This document shows positions 44,131 to 53,911 of a stretch of DNA of 64,000 nucleotides, piece by piece. Source of the stretch: Streptomyces sp. R21. GTDB lineage: Bacteria > Actinomycetota > Actinomycetes > Streptomycetales > Streptomycetaceae. Both the position numbers and the translations under genes were made by a program. How positions within the stretch are numbered: the stretch's first letter is position 1; each line of letters begins with the position of its first letter. The notes under the pieces are model-generated. The model was not told the DNA's origin and did not search any database. It saw nothing but the letters and a program-made list of their open reading frames with translations. The stretch lies in assembly GCF_041051975.1 (NCBI RefSeq), contig NZ_CP163435.1, positions 992,001-1,056,000 on the forward strand, written 5' to 3'.

Positions 44131-44571
44131 ATGCCCACCACCACTCCCCCCGTCAACGGCCAGGTCATCGGCCTCGCCCACTACGCGAGCCGGGCCCTCC
44201 TGGAGGCCGTACTGGCCCGCACCGGAACCACGTTCAACCAGTCGGTCACCCTCAGGGCCGTCTCCGACAACGGCGGAACCGTCGAGCGCGACTGGCTCGT
44301 GCAGCGCGTGGCCGGGGCACTGAAGATCACGGAATCGACGGCCACGGAGACCGTCGACGAGACGACCGAGCTGAAGCTGCTGGACGCGCCGACCGCCGGA
44401 CAGGTGACACTCACGGAAAGCGGCCGGGAACTGTTCGAGGCCATCCAGGCGGGCGGCCGCGAGATCGCGGCCCGGCTGTACGCGGGCATTCCGGCCGAGG
44501 ACCTGGCGGTCGCGGGACGCGTACTGGCGCTGGTCACCGAGCGCGCCAACGCGGAACTGGCCGACGCGTAG
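44131..44571 (+). CDS. MarR-like winged-helix protein
   Basis: 146 aa, weaker match to MarR: helices around NQSVTLRAVSDNG, then DWLVQRVAGALKITESTATETVDE and a C-terminal dimer helix (LAVAGRVLALVTERANAEL). It may be a partner or diverged paralogue of the regulator 17 bases upstream. CGGAG sits 6 bases before ATG 44131. Confidence 0.78.
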   Translation: MPTTTPPVNGQVIGLAHYASRALLEAVLARTGTTFNQSVTLRAVSDNGGTVERDWLVQRVAGALKITESTATETVDETTELKLLDAPTAGQVTLTESGRELFEAIQAGGREIAARLYAGIPAEDLAVAGRVLALVTERANAELADA

Positions 44572-44672
44572 GACCCCAGGACGCAGGCCGAAGCCTCCCC
44601 CGAGGGCCCACCACCAAGACGGTGGAATATTCAACCAATCGGTTCGGTTGTGGCCGTCGAAGGAGGTCAGCA

Positions 44673-45020
44673 GTGAACACGACGTACTACGACCACGGAA
44701 CGGCCCCGGAGCGCTGGGAGCGGGCGCGGATGTTCTTCGACGCCAAGGACTACGCCGCCGCCGCGCGCATTCTGGACGGTCTGGTCGAGGAGGTGCCCGA
44801 GCAGGCCGGGCCACGGCTGCTGCTGGCGCGTTCCTACTACCACTCGGCCCAACTCCGGCGCGCCGAGACGGAGTTGCGCATCCTCGTGGACCGCGACCCC
44901 GTGGAGCACTACGCCCGGCTGATGCTGGGTCGCACGCTGGAGCGCCAGGGACGCCATGACGAGGCCGAACCGCACCTGCGGATGGCTTCGGCGCTGGCGG
45001 GCGACTTCGAGCAGCTCTGA
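44673..45020 (+). CDS. tetratricopeptide repeat protein
   Basis: 115 aa made almost only of TPR helices (ARMFFDAKDYAAAARILDGLVEEVP; LLLARSYYHSAQLRRAETELRILVDRDP; ARLMLGRTLERQGRHDEAEPHLRMA). Probably a small protein-interaction module. Strong AAGGAGG at 44660-44666 before GTG 44673. A hairpin follows. Confidence 0.85.
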   Translation: MNTTYYDHGTAPERWERARMFFDAKDYAAAARILDGLVEEVPEQAGPRLLLARSYYHSAQLRRAETELRILVDRDPVEHYARLMLGRTLERQGRHDEAEPHLRMASALAGDFEQL

Positions 45021-45047
45021 GCCGTACCCGCGCGGCAGCGGGTGGAA

Positions 45048-45087
45048 GAGAAGGCCGAGACCCCATACCTGGGGCTCGGCCTTTCTC
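45048..45087 (+). terminator. hairpin terminator after the TPR gene
   Basis: GAGAAGGCCGAG-A-CCCCA pairs with TGGGG-CTCGGCC-TTTCTC around TACC. It lies 28 bases past the TPR stop and ends in a T-rich run. Confidence 0.8.
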
Positions 45088-45164
45088 GTGCCCCAGGGCT
45101 GCCCGCCCGGGATCAATGAGCGTGCATCGGGGGTGAGTTGTGTGATTACGTGGATCCCGCAGCT

Positions 45165-45306
45165 GGTTCGCCCCGTCAGCCAGGCGGGATGCGTCGCAAG
45201 AGGGAACCCGGTGTGATTCCGGGACTGCCCCGCAGCGGTGAGCGGGAACGACCGCCGTCATACGCACTGGATCCGACCGAGGATCCGGGAAGCGACGGCC
45301 AGTAGG
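45165..45306 (+). promoter_or_regulatory. cobalamin riboswitch upstream of metE
   Basis: Contains the conserved adenosylcobalamin-element core: GGGAACCCGGTGTGATTCCGGGACTG, then CCCCGCAGCGGTGAGCGGGAAC, then a CACTGG segment and a final GGGAAGCGACGGCCAGTAGG (given here only as landmarks within 45201-45306). It lies about 220 bases before metE. Repressing the B12-independent enzyme when cobalamin is plentiful is the expected use. Confidence 0.9.
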
Positions 45307-45524
45307 TGCCGTGTCCTTCGTACGCTCCGTCGTACGTACGGGCACGACGTGCTCGCGAGTCCGAAGACCTGCCACCTGCCCGTACGCCACTGGTGCGTAC
45401 GGCGATCTCGGTGGCCTCGTGGGAGGGCCGGCGCCGGAGGCGGTCACGCAGCCGATCTGCCGTTCCTTCGTATGAGCCGTCCGGGGTCCGCACCCGTGAC
45501 TCACGACTCGCGAAGGAGAGTTCC

Positions 45525-47840
45525 GTGACCGACCGCTCCCCCGTCCCCCAGGTCCGTGCCACTGTGCACGGCTGGCCCCGCCAAGGCCCCTCGCGTGAAC
45601 TGAAGAAGGCCGTCGAGGGCTACTGGGCGGGCCGGGTCACCGCCGAGGAGCTGCACAGGATCGCGGCAGGACTGCGCCGCGCGGCCTGGCGGTGGTTGGC
45701 CGACGCCGGTGTCGGTGAAGTACCCACCGGGGACTTCTCGTTGTACGACCACGTCCTGGACGCCGTGGTCATGACGGGGGCGATTCCCGCCCGGCACCGC
45801 CGCGCATTCGACGCCGATCCGCTCGACGGCTACTTCGCGATGGCCCGCGGCACAGACGCGGCGGCCCCGCTGGAGATGACCAAGTGGTTCGACACCAACT
45901 ACCACTATCTGGTGCCCGAGTTGGGTCCCGACACGGTCTTCACGGCCGACCCGCGCGGACCGGTCGGGCAGCTGCGTGAGGCAGTCTCGCTCGGGCACGC
46001 CGCGCGGCCCGTGCTCGTGGGCCCGGTCACCTTCCTGCTGCTGGCGAAGCCTGCCCCGGGCGCCCCCGCCGGCTTCGCACCGCTCTCGCTGCTCGACCGG
46101 CTGCTCCCGGTGTACGCGGAGCTGCTCGCCGATCTCCGTGCGGCGGGCGCCACTTGGGTGCAGCTCGACGAGCCGGCACTGGTGCAGGACCAGCCCCGGG
46201 CCGTTCTGGACGAGGTGGCGCGCGCCTACCGCGCACTCACGGCGCTCACCGACCGTCCGAAGCTGCTCGTCGCCTCCTACTTCGACCGGCTCGGCGAGGC
46301 GCTGCCGGTGCTCGCACGGTCGGCGGTCGAGGGCCTGGCGCTGGACTTCACCGGTCCGGCGGCCGCCAACCTGGACGCGCTCGCCGCGGTGGGCGGGCTG
46401 CCCGGCAAGCGGCTCGTGGCCGGTGTGGTCGACGGCCGCAACGTATGGATCAACGATCTGGAACGGTCGCTGACCACACTCGGGACGCTGCTCGGGCTGG
46501 CCGAGCGGGTGGACGTGGCGCCGTCGTGCTCACTGCTGCATGTGCCGCTCGACCTCGCCGCCGAGCGGTCCCTCGATCCGCTGGTGACCCGCTGGCTGGC
46601 GTTCGCCCGGCAGAAGGCGGCCGAGGTGGTGACGCTGGCCCGCGGCCTCGGCGGGGAGGCGATGGCGCCCCGACTCGCCGCCAACCGTGCCGCGTTGGCG
46701 TCCCGCAGCGCCTCGGGCCTGACCCGCGACCCGGAGGTGCGTGCCCGCTGCGCCGCGATCACACCCGAACAGGCCCGGCGTCCCCAGCCGTTCGCCGAGC
46801 GGTCGATCGCCCAGCAGGCCCGGCTGGGGCTGCCCGCACTGCCCACGACGACCATCGGCTCATTCCCGCAGACCCGTGAACTGCGGCTCGCGCGAGCCGA
46901 CTTGAGGGCCGGGCGGATCGATTCGGCGGCGTACGACGCCCGGATCCGCGAGGAGATCCGCGACTGCGTCGCCTTCCAGGAGAAGGCCGGGCTCGACGTC
47001 CTCGTGCACGGGGAGCCCGAACGCAGCGACATGGTGCAGTACTTCGCCGAGCAGCTCACCGGGTTCCTCGCCACGCGGCACGGCTGGGTGCAGTCGTACG
47101 GCACCCGTTATGTACGTCCGCCGATCCTGGCGGGCGACGTCTCGCGCCCCGCGCCGATGACGGTGCCGTGGACGTCGTACGCCCAGTCGCTGACCGAGCG
47201 CCCCGTCAAGGGCATGCTCACCGGTCCGGTCACGCTGCTCGCCTGGTCCTTCGTCCGCGACGACCAGCCGCGCGCCGAGACCGCCCGCCAGGTCGCGCTG
47301 GCGCTGCGCGACGAGGTGGCGGACCTGGAGGCGGCGGGCACGGCCGTCGTCCAGGTCGACGAGCCCGCGCTGCGCGAGACGCTGCCGCTGCGCGCGGCGG
47401 CCCGGCCCGGCTATCTGGCCTGGGCCACCGAGGCGTTCCGGCTGGCCACCTCCGGCGTCCGCGCGGACACGCAGATCCACACCCACATGTGCTACGCGGA
47501 GTTCGGCGACATCCTGGACGCCGTCGACGCCCTGGACGCGGATGTGATCAGCCTGGAGGCGGCCCGCTCCGGGATGCGGATCGCGGACGAACTCGCCGCG
47601 GCGGGCTACCCGCGGGCGGTCGGCCCCGGCGTCTACGACATCCACGCGCCCCGCGTCCCGGACGAGCGCGAGCTCACCGACCTGATCGACCGCGCCCTCA
47701 TCGCCGTACCGGCGCATCGTCTGTGGATCAACCCGGACTGCGGCCTCAAGACCAGGAGTTGGGCGGAGGCCGGGCCGGCCCTGGAGCGCATGGCTGCCGC
47801 GGCGCGGCGGGTACGGGAGAACCTGCCGGCCAGGGACTGA
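45525..47840 (+). CDS. metE: cobalamin-independent methionine synthase
   Basis: 771 aa, normal length. It transfers methyl from 5-methyltetrahydropteroyltriglutamate to homocysteine in the cytoplasm. N-terminal and C-terminal (beta/alpha)8 barrels are both present: EMTKWFDTNYHYLVPE near residue 105, TTTIGSFPQTRELR near 445, and the zinc-site motifs HTHMCYAEF (His and Cys near 655) and WINPDCGLKTRSW (Cys near 740). GTG 45525 has GAAGGAGAG. Regulated by the upstream cobalamin riboswitch. A 15-bp hairpin follows. Confidence 0.97.
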   Translation: MTDRSPVPQVRATVHGWPRQGPSRELKKAVEGYWAGRVTAEELHRIAAGLRRAAWRWLADAGVGEVPTGDFSLYDHVLDAVVMTGAIPARHRRAFDADPLDGYFAMARGTDAAAPLEMTKWFDTNYHYLVPELGPDTVFTADPRGPVGQLREAVSLGHAARPVLVGPVTFLLLAKPAPGAPAGFAPLSLLDRLLPVYAELLADLRAAGATWVQLDEPALVQDQPRAVLDEVARAYRALTALTDRPKLLVASYFDRLGEALPVLARSAVEGLALDFTGPAAANLDALAAVGGLPGKRLVAGVVDGRNVWINDLERSLTTLGTLLGLAERVDVAPSCSLLHVPLDLAAERSLDPLVTRWLAFARQKAAEVVTLARGLGGEAMAPRLAANRAALASRSASGLTRDPEVRARCAAITPEQARRPQPFAERSIAQQARLGLPALPTTTIGSFPQTRELRLARADLRAGRIDSAAYDARIREEIRDCVAFQEKAGLDVLVHGEPERSDMVQYFAEQLTGFLATRHGWVQSYGTRYVRPPILAGDVSRPAPMTVPWTSYAQSLTERPVKGMLTGPVTLLAWSFVRDDQPRAETARQVALALRDEVADLEAAGTAVVQVDEPALRETLPLRAAARPGYLAWATEAFRLATSGVRADTQIHTHMCYAEFGDILDAVDALDADVISLEAARSGMRIADELAAAGYPRAVGPGVYDIHAPRVPDERELTDLIDRALIAVPAHRLWINPDCGLKTRSWAEAGPALERMAAAARRVRENLPARD

Positions 47841-47849
47841 GACGACTGA

Positions 47850-47885
47850 CTCCGGTGCCCGGCTCCTCGCAGCCGGGCACCGGAG
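47850..47885. terminator. 15-bp hairpin between metE and the converging PepSY gene
   Basis: CTCCGGTGCCCGGCT and AGCCGGGCACCGGAG flank CCTCGC, perfect pairing. Confidence 0.85.
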
Positions 47886-47888
47886 GCG

Positions 47889-49298
47889 CTAGACCCGTGT
47901 GCCGTACGTCCGCTTCCCCCTCCGGTGGGCGATCTCGCCGAGGAGCACGTCCATCGCGATGAACACGGCGAGCGGGATGCCGAGCAGCGGGACGAAGTAG
48001 CCGAGTACGGCGACGGCCGCCATCAGCGGGACCAGGATGTGGGCGGGGACCTGCTGCCAGGCGCCGCGTGGGATCGGGCGGCCGAACGCGGCGGCGCGGC
48101 CGCGCTGCCACCACATGCGGTAGCCCCAGACGATGAGCAGGACCAGCGACAGCGCGAGGGCCATCAGGGCGATCTGGTTGGCGAGGCCGAAGAGGACGCC
48201 GGTGTGGGCGTCGATGCCCCAGCGGGTCAGCTTGGCGAGCAACGGGTAGTCGGCGAAGCGGAGTTCGTCGGTGACCCGGCCGGTCGCCGGGTCCACGGCC
48301 ACGGAGTCCTGCTTCTCCGGCCAGCTGCGCTGGATCTGCCGGACGACGTACGCGGAGGAGGCGTCGGCGGGTGCGACGATCTCGACCGGGTCGCCCAGGC
48401 CCTTGGCGCGGGCGGCCGCGAGGACCTTGTCGAGGCCCACGCCGTGCTCCGTGCCGCCGGCCGCGGCGCCGGACCCGTGGCCCGCGTGCTCGCCGCCTGC
48501 CACCGCCGACACCGAGGGCGTCGCCTGGTCGAGGGAGGTCCGCAGGTCGTCGATGTTCGCACCGGCGTACGTCGACCAGGTCAGCCCGGTCGCCGAGAGG
48601 AAGAAGAACCCGGCGGCCGCCCAGACGCCGACCGTGCCGTGCAGGCCCAGGGTGCGGCGGCGGCCGCTGGTGCCGCGCACCTTCCGCTGAGCGCGGCGGC
48701 GGCCGAACCACAGCACGAGGCCGCCGCCCGAGATCACCCACAGCCAGCTGGCCGCGAGCTCGCTGTAGAGGCGCCCGTTCTCGCCGAGCTGGAGGTTCGC
48801 GTGCAGCCCGTCGATCCAGGTACGCAGCGGAAGCGCACCGGTGGACCCGTACTGCTCCTGCGATCCGCGCACCTTGCCCGTGTACGGGTCGACGAAGACG
48901 GCGAGGGTGTGGTCCTCGTCGACGCCCGGGACGCCGGAGAGCAGCACCCTGGTCGTCGCGTCCGCCTCCGGCGAGGGGCGTACGGCCGAGAGCGTGCCCT
49001 CGGGGTGGGCCTTGCGGGCGGCTGCGACCTGCTCGCCGATCGGCAGCTTGGTGTCACCCACCGGAACGGTCAGCTCGTGAGCGTAGACGATCTTCTCGGC
49101 CTGGAACGAGGCGGCGTACAGGAATCCGGTCAGAGCGGCGACCAGCAGAAACGGGGCGACCAGCAGTCCGGCGTAGAAGTGCAGCCGCAGGACCAGCGGG
49201 CGGAGGGCGGATCCGGCGCCGCGGGCCGATGTCGGCGGCTGCGTCGGCGGGTCGGACCGTGGGGAGTCGTCCGTCGTGGTCGAGGGAGCGGTGGTCAT
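47889..49298 (-). CDS. PepSY-domain membrane protein
   Basis: 469 aa with four to five transmembrane segments typical of PepSY_TM proteins: LVLRLHFYAGLLVAPFLLVAALTGFLYA, then LHANLQLGENGRLYSELAASWLWVISGGGLVLWF, a central LGLHGTVGVWAAAGFFFLSATGLTW, and C-terminal helices. Conserved His residues in these helices are known ligand candidates; family members are linked to iron or copper reduction and uptake. A His-rich loop (GGEHAGHGSG) lies outside. ATG 49298 is chosen by the GGAG upstream. Confidence 0.87.
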   Translation of the reverse strand: MTTAPSTTTDDSPRSDPPTQPPTSARGAGSALRPLVLRLHFYAGLLVAPFLLVAALTGFLYAASFQAEKIVYAHELTVPVGDTKLPIGEQVAAARKAHPEGTLSAVRPSPEADATTRVLLSGVPGVDEDHTLAVFVDPYTGKVRGSQEQYGSTGALPLRTWIDGLHANLQLGENGRLYSELAASWLWVISGGGLVLWFGRRRAQRKVRGTSGRRRTLGLHGTVGVWAAAGFFFLSATGLTWSTYAGANIDDLRTSLDQATPSVSAVAGGEHAGHGSGAAAGGTEHGVGLDKVLAAARAKGLGDPVEIVAPADASSAYVVRQIQRSWPEKQDSVAVDPATGRVTDELRFADYPLLAKLTRWGIDAHTGVLFGLANQIALMALALSLVLLIVWGYRMWWQRGRAAAFGRPIPRGAWQQVPAHILVPLMAAVAVLGYFVPLLGIPLAVFIAMDVLLGEIAHRRGKRTYGTRV

Positions 49299-49486
49299 CG
49301 GCGGGTTCTCCGGTGGCTGGGGACGGACTCGGGGCAGGGGCACGGGAGTTCACCCGTAGCGGTCCAGTAGTCGGATCCCCGCACCGCCGAGTTCCCGGCC
49401 CTGCATGTGACCTGGAGCACAGGCGGCTCCGTATGGGCGTGCCGAGCCGCCTCGCACTGCACGAGTCCGCTTGGCATCCTGGCCCG

Positions 49487-50143
49487 ATGGCATCCGAACG
49501 TGACCCCCGCACCTTCCGCCCCCTGAGCGACCGGATCGAGGAACTCCTCGCGCACGAAGGCCCGCTGCCGATCGTCGCCGCCGGGGACCCGGTGCTGCGC
49601 CGCGCCGCCGCGCCCTTCGACGGCCAGCTGGAGCCGGGCCTCCTGACCCGATTCATCGCCGCGATGCGCGCGACGATGCACGCGGCGCCGGGCGTCGGCC
49701 TCGCCGCGCCGCAGGTGGGCGTGGGCCTGCGGCTCGCGGTCATCGAGGACCCGGCGCCGGTGTCCGAGGAGGTGCGCCTCGCGCGCGGCCGGGCGCCGCA
49801 GCCCTTCCGAGTGCTGGTCAACCCGGCGTACGAGGCGGTGGGCGCGGGCCGGGCCGCGTTCTTCGAGGGCTGCCTGAGCGTGCCGGGCTGGCAGGCGGTG
49901 GTGGCCCGCCACGCCGAGGTGCGGCTGAAGGCGCTGGACGAGCACGGCCGCACGGTCGACGAGGTGTTCACGGGCTGGCCCGCGCGCATCGTCCAGCACG
50001 AAACGGACCACCTGGACGGCATGCTCTACCTCGACCGCGCCGAGCTGCGCTCCCTGTCCGAGAACCGGGCGGTGGCGGAGCGCTGGATGCAGCCGACGCC
50101 CGAACTGGCCGCGCGGGAGCTGGGGTTCACCCTTCCCGAGTGA
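49487..50143 (+). CDS. def: peptide deformylase
   Basis: 218 aa. All three deformylase motifs are present: GVGLAAPQVG, EGCLSVPG (metal Cys) and QHETDHLDG (HExxH-type metal site). Removes the formyl group from nascent proteins. It has an N-terminal extension of about 25 residues relative to the E. coli enzyme, common in actinobacterial paralogues. ATG 49487 lacks a clear ribosome site. Streptomycetes carry several copies, and this one stands alone. Confidence 0.95.
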   Translation: MASERDPRTFRPLSDRIEELLAHEGPLPIVAAGDPVLRRAAAPFDGQLEPGLLTRFIAAMRATMHAAPGVGLAAPQVGVGLRLAVIEDPAPVSEEVRLARGRAPQPFRVLVNPAYEAVGAGRAAFFEGCLSVPGWQAVVARHAEVRLKALDEHGRTVDEVFTGWPARIVQHETDHLDGMLYLDRAELRSLSENRAVAERWMQPTPELAARELGFTLPE

Positions 50144-50208
50144 CGGCGGAACGGCGCTGGTCAAAAATTCGAAGGCGCGCCGCAGCCCGTTCCCGCTACC
50201 GTGAAGAC

Positions 50209-50232
50209 ATGTCTACGCCCCGGCTCTCTTAG
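50209..50232 (+). CDS. 7-residue leader peptide of the ABC-F gene
   Basis: ATG TCT ACG CCC CGG CTC TCT TAG encodes MSTPRLS. TACCGT at about 50197 lies a few bases upstream, so the leader may begin at or near this ATG. It precedes an inverted repeat and the ABC-F gene, an arrangement used for antibiotic-induced attenuation of ABC-F resistance genes. Confidence 0.5.
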   Translation: MSTPRLS

Positions 50233-50234
50233 CT

Positions 50235-50269
50235 ACAGGACCCGCTTCCACGCCACCCGTGTGTCCTGT
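50235..50269 (+). promoter_or_regulatory. inverted repeat in the ABC-F leader (attenuator candidate)
   Basis: ACAGGAC near 50235 pairs with GTCCTGT ending at about 50269, directly after the stop of the leader peptide. Ribosome stalling in the peptide could change this stem. Confidence 0.5.
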
Positions 50270-50297
50270 TGCTGATTGATCCCCCGGAGCGTTTCTC

Positions 50298-51899
50298 ATG
50301 ATCACCGTCCGCGGTGCGGACCTGCGCGTCGGCGCGCGTCTGCTGCTGTCCGACATCTCCTTCCACGTCTCCCCCGGCGACCGCATCGGCCTGGTCGGCC
50401 GCAACGGCTCGGGCAAGACCACCCTCATGAACACCCTGGCGGGGCAGGCGCAGCCCGCCGCCGGGTCCATCTCCCGTACCGGGGCGGTGGGTTACCTGCC
50501 GCAGGACCCCCGCGCGGCCGACCCCGCGATGAGCGTCACCGACCGGATCCTGTCGGCGCGCGGCCTCGACCGGGCCGTACACGCGCTGCGGGCCGCCGAG
50601 ACGGCGATGGCCGAGGCGTCCGGTCCGGCCGCGCAGGAGCGGGCGATGAACGCGTACGTCCGCGCAGAGGCCGAGTTCCAGGCGTACGGCGGGTACGCCG
50701 CCGAGGCCGAGGCGGCCCGGGTCGCCGCCGGGCTCGGGCTGCCGACGCGCGTGATGGACCAGCCGGTCGGCGCCCTGTCCGGCGGACAGCGGCGGCGCGT
50801 CGAGCTGGCCCGCATCCTGTTCGCGGGCCACGGCACGCTGCTCCTCGACGAGCCGACGAACCACCTGGACGCCGACTCGGTCGCCTGGCTGCGCACCTTC
50901 CTGACGAACCATCAGGGAGGTCTCGTGCTCATCAGCCACGACACGTCACTGCTGGCCGACACGGTCAACCGCGTCTTCCACCTCGACCCCGGGCGTGCCG
51001 CGCTCGACGTCCACAACACCGGCTGGCGCGCCTACCTCGCCCAGCGGGACGCCGCCGAGCGCCGCCGCGCACGGGAGCGGGCGAACGCCGAGCGCAAGGC
51101 GGCAACCCTGAACGCGCAGGCGGACAGGATGCGGGCGAGCGCGGCGACGTCCATGGCGGCGAAGAACATGGCGCGCCGCGCCGACCGTCTGCTGGCCGAG
51201 CTGGAACCGGTGCGGCAGGCGGACAAGGTGGCCAGGATCCGGCTGCCCGAGCCCGCCCCCAGCGGGCGAATGCCGCTCGGCGCCGTCGCCCTCACCAAGT
51301 CCTACGGCGACCACCAGGTGCTGCGTGGTGTGGATCTGGCCGTCGACCGGGGCAGCCGGCTGGTGGTCCTCGGCTTCAACGGCGCGGGCAAGACGACCCT
51401 GCTGCGCCTGCTGGCCGGGCACGAGAGCCCGGACGGCGGGCGGGTGGTCCACGGTCACGGGCTGCGCCTCGGCTACTTCGCGCAGGAGCACGACACGCTC
51501 GACCCGTCCGGCACGGTCCGCGGGCACCTCGCCGCGGCCGCGCCGCACCTCACCGACGGCGAGGTGCGGCGCGTGCTCGGCTCGTTCCTGTTCACCGGCG
51601 AGGACGCCGACAAACGCGTCGGGGTCCTGTCCGGCGGCGAGAAGACCCGGCTGGCACTCGCGGGCCTGGTCCACTCCGGGGCGAACGTGCTGCTCCTGGA
51701 CGAGCCCACGAACAACCTCGACCCGGCCTCCCGCGCCGAGGTGCTGGCCGCGATGGGTACGTATCCGGGCGCGATCGTCATGGTCACGCACGACGAGGGC
51801 GCCATCGAGGCCCTGCGTCCGGACCGGGTGCTGCTGCTCCCGGACGCGGACGAGGATCTGTGGAGCGAGGAGTACCTGGAGCTGGTACAGCTCGCCTGA
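50298..51899 (+). CDS. ABC-F family ATPase (ribosome-associated)
   Basis: 533 aa, two ATPase domains and no membrane part. Domain 1: Walker A GRNGSGKT, signature LSGGQRRRVELAR, Walker B TLLLDEPTNHLD. A charged helical linker (about 240-310, QRDAAERRRARERANAERK) includes the P-site tRNA-interacting motif region. Domain 2: GFNGAGKT, LSGGEKTRLALAG, VLLLDEPTNNLD. ABC-F proteins act on the ribosome, either as translation factors or in resistance to ribosome-targeting drugs. The leader peptide and hairpin upstream favour inducible resistance, without proof of the drug. Confidence 0.93.
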   Translation: MITVRGADLRVGARLLLSDISFHVSPGDRIGLVGRNGSGKTTLMNTLAGQAQPAAGSISRTGAVGYLPQDPRAADPAMSVTDRILSARGLDRAVHALRAAETAMAEASGPAAQERAMNAYVRAEAEFQAYGGYAAEAEAARVAAGLGLPTRVMDQPVGALSGGQRRRVELARILFAGHGTLLLDEPTNHLDADSVAWLRTFLTNHQGGLVLISHDTSLLADTVNRVFHLDPGRAALDVHNTGWRAYLAQRDAAERRRARERANAERKAATLNAQADRMRASAATSMAAKNMARRADRLLAELEPVRQADKVARIRLPEPAPSGRMPLGAVALTKSYGDHQVLRGVDLAVDRGSRLVVLGFNGAGKTTLLRLLAGHESPDGGRVVHGHGLRLGYFAQEHDTLDPSGTVRGHLAAAAPHLTDGEVRRVLGSFLFTGEDADKRVGVLSGGEKTRLALAGLVHSGANVLLLDEPTNNLDPASRAEVLAAMGTYPGAIVMVTHDEGAIEALRPDRVLLLPDADEDLWSEEYLELVQLA

Positions 51900-51946
51900 C
51901 GCCGTACTCGCCTGGCGCCGTACTCGTCGTCCCGGCCCGACGCCGC

Positions 51947-53380
51947 CTACTTGTCCCGGTAGGCCTCCAGCAGCCGCAGCCACACCTCGCTGACCGTCGG
52001 GTACGACGGCACCGCGTGCCACAGGCGGCTGATGGGCACCTCCCCGGCGACGGCGACCGTGGCCGAGTGGATGAGTTCGCCGACGCCGGGGCCGACGAAG
52101 GTAACGCCCAGGAGTACCTCCCGCTGCAGGTCGACGATCATGCGGGCGCGGCCTCGGTATCCGTCGGCGTACAGGCCCGCACCGGCTACCGAGGAGAGGT
52201 CCACGTCGACGGCGCGGACGCGGTGGCCGGCCTGTTCGGCCTCGGCGAGGGAGAGACCGACGGCCGCCGCCTCCGGGTCGGTGAACACGACCTGGGGGAC
52301 GGCCGCGTGGTCGGCGGTGGCGGCGTGCGCGCCCCACGGGTCCGTCTCCAGCAGAGGGACGCCCTCGGCGCGGGCCGCGATGGCGGCGCCCGCGATGCGG
52401 GCCTGGTACTTGCCCTGGTGGGTGAGGAGCGCACGGTGGTTGGCGTCGCCGACGGCGTACAGCCACTCGCTGCCGACCACGCGCAGGCTGTCGTCGACCT
52501 CGAGCCACGAGCCGGGTTCCAGGCCGACCGTGTCGAGGCCGAGGTCGTCGGTGCGGGGCGCTCGACCGGTGGCGAAGAGGATCTCGTCGCCCTCGATGCG
52601 GTCGCCCTTGTCGGTGAGCACCACCACGGTGGCGCCTTCCCGGGTTACCGCGGACACGGAGGTGCCGGTCCGCACATCGGCGCCCGCCTCTGTCAGGGCC
52701 TCGACGATCAGTTCCCCGGCGAACGGCTCCATGCGGGGCAGTACGCCCTTGCCGCGGACGAGGAGGGTGACCTGCGAGCCGAGGGCCTGCCAGGCCGTGG
52801 CCATCTCGACGGCGACCACACCGCCGCCGACCACGATCAGCCGGCCGGGCACGGCGGGCGCGCTGGTGGCCTCGCGGCTGGTCCAGGGCTTGACCTGGGC
52901 GAGGCCGGGCAGGTCGGGCAGCAGGGCGCGGCTGCCGGTGGAGACGACGACGGCGTGCCGCGCGGTGAGCACGTGCTGCTCGCCGTCGGGTCCGTCGACC
53001 GTCACCGTGCGCGCTCCGGCCAGTCGGCCGTGGCCGCGATAGAGGTCGGCGCCGATGCCGTTCAGCCAGTCGACCTGGCCGTCGTCCTTCCAGTGGGAGG
53101 TGTAGTAGTCGCGGTGCCCGAGGACCGCGGGGGCGTCGAGGGGGCCCTGCACGGACTGGCTGAGGCCCGGCACACGCCGGGCGTCGGCGCGGGCGATGGC
53201 CGGGCGCAGGAGGGCCTTGCTGGGCATGCACGCCCAGTACGAGCACTCGCCGCCGACCAGCTCGCTCTCCACGACCGCGGTGGAGAGACCGGCCGCGCGG
53301 GTGCGGTCGGCCAGGTTCTCCCCCACGGGTCCGGCACCGAGCACCACGACGTCGTAGGCGATGGATTCCGTTTCCGTCAT
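51947..53380 (-). CDS. FAD/NAD(P)-dependent disulfide oxidoreductase
   Basis: 477 aa, class I flavoprotein disulfide reductase (lipoamide dehydrogenase / MerA / mycothione reductase group). FAD motif VVVLGAGPVGENLA, redox pair in GGECSYWACMPSKAL (CX4C), NAD(P) motif IVVGGGVVAVEMA, and FAD motif 2 LYAVGDANHRALLTHQGKYQ. The C-terminal dimer domain usually carries HxxxxE; here it reads SATVAVAGEV, so the acid-base His may be missing and activity may differ from the classical reductases. ATG 53380 has CAGACT seven bases upstream, a possible leaderless promoter. Confidence 0.88.
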   Translation of the reverse strand: MTETESIAYDVVVLGAGPVGENLADRTRAAGLSTAVVESELVGGECSYWACMPSKALLRPAIARADARRVPGLSQSVQGPLDAPAVLGHRDYYTSHWKDDGQVDWLNGIGADLYRGHGRLAGARTVTVDGPDGEQHVLTARHAVVVSTGSRALLPDLPGLAQVKPWTSREATSAPAVPGRLIVVGGGVVAVEMATAWQALGSQVTLLVRGKGVLPRMEPFAGELIVEALTEAGADVRTGTSVSAVTREGATVVVLTDKGDRIEGDEILFATGRAPRTDDLGLDTVGLEPGSWLEVDDSLRVVGSEWLYAVGDANHRALLTHQGKYQARIAGAAIAARAEGVPLLETDPWGAHAATADHAAVPQVVFTDPEAAAVGLSLAEAEQAGHRVRAVDVDLSSVAGAGLYADGYRGRARMIVDLQREVLLGVTFVGPGVGELIHSATVAVAGEVPISRLWHAVPSYPTVSEVWLRLLEAYRDK

Positions 53381-53509
53381 GGGGCCAGTCTGGTGGGTGG
53401 TGTGCGCGCTGACCACACGGGTACGCGCGCGGAATACGCCGCGGCGGTGCGGCGTTCTCATCAGCGGCTTGGCCCCCGGGCCCCTACACCAGGAAGAGGG
53501 ATGCACGCC

Positions 53510-53896
<387 letters not shown>

Positions 53897-53911
53897 TCCC
53901 CGTCCCGGGGA

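Noticed and set aside
46860..47717. 285-codon minus-strand frame opposite metE
   Set aside because: Antisense shadow of a strongly supported methionine synthase gene.
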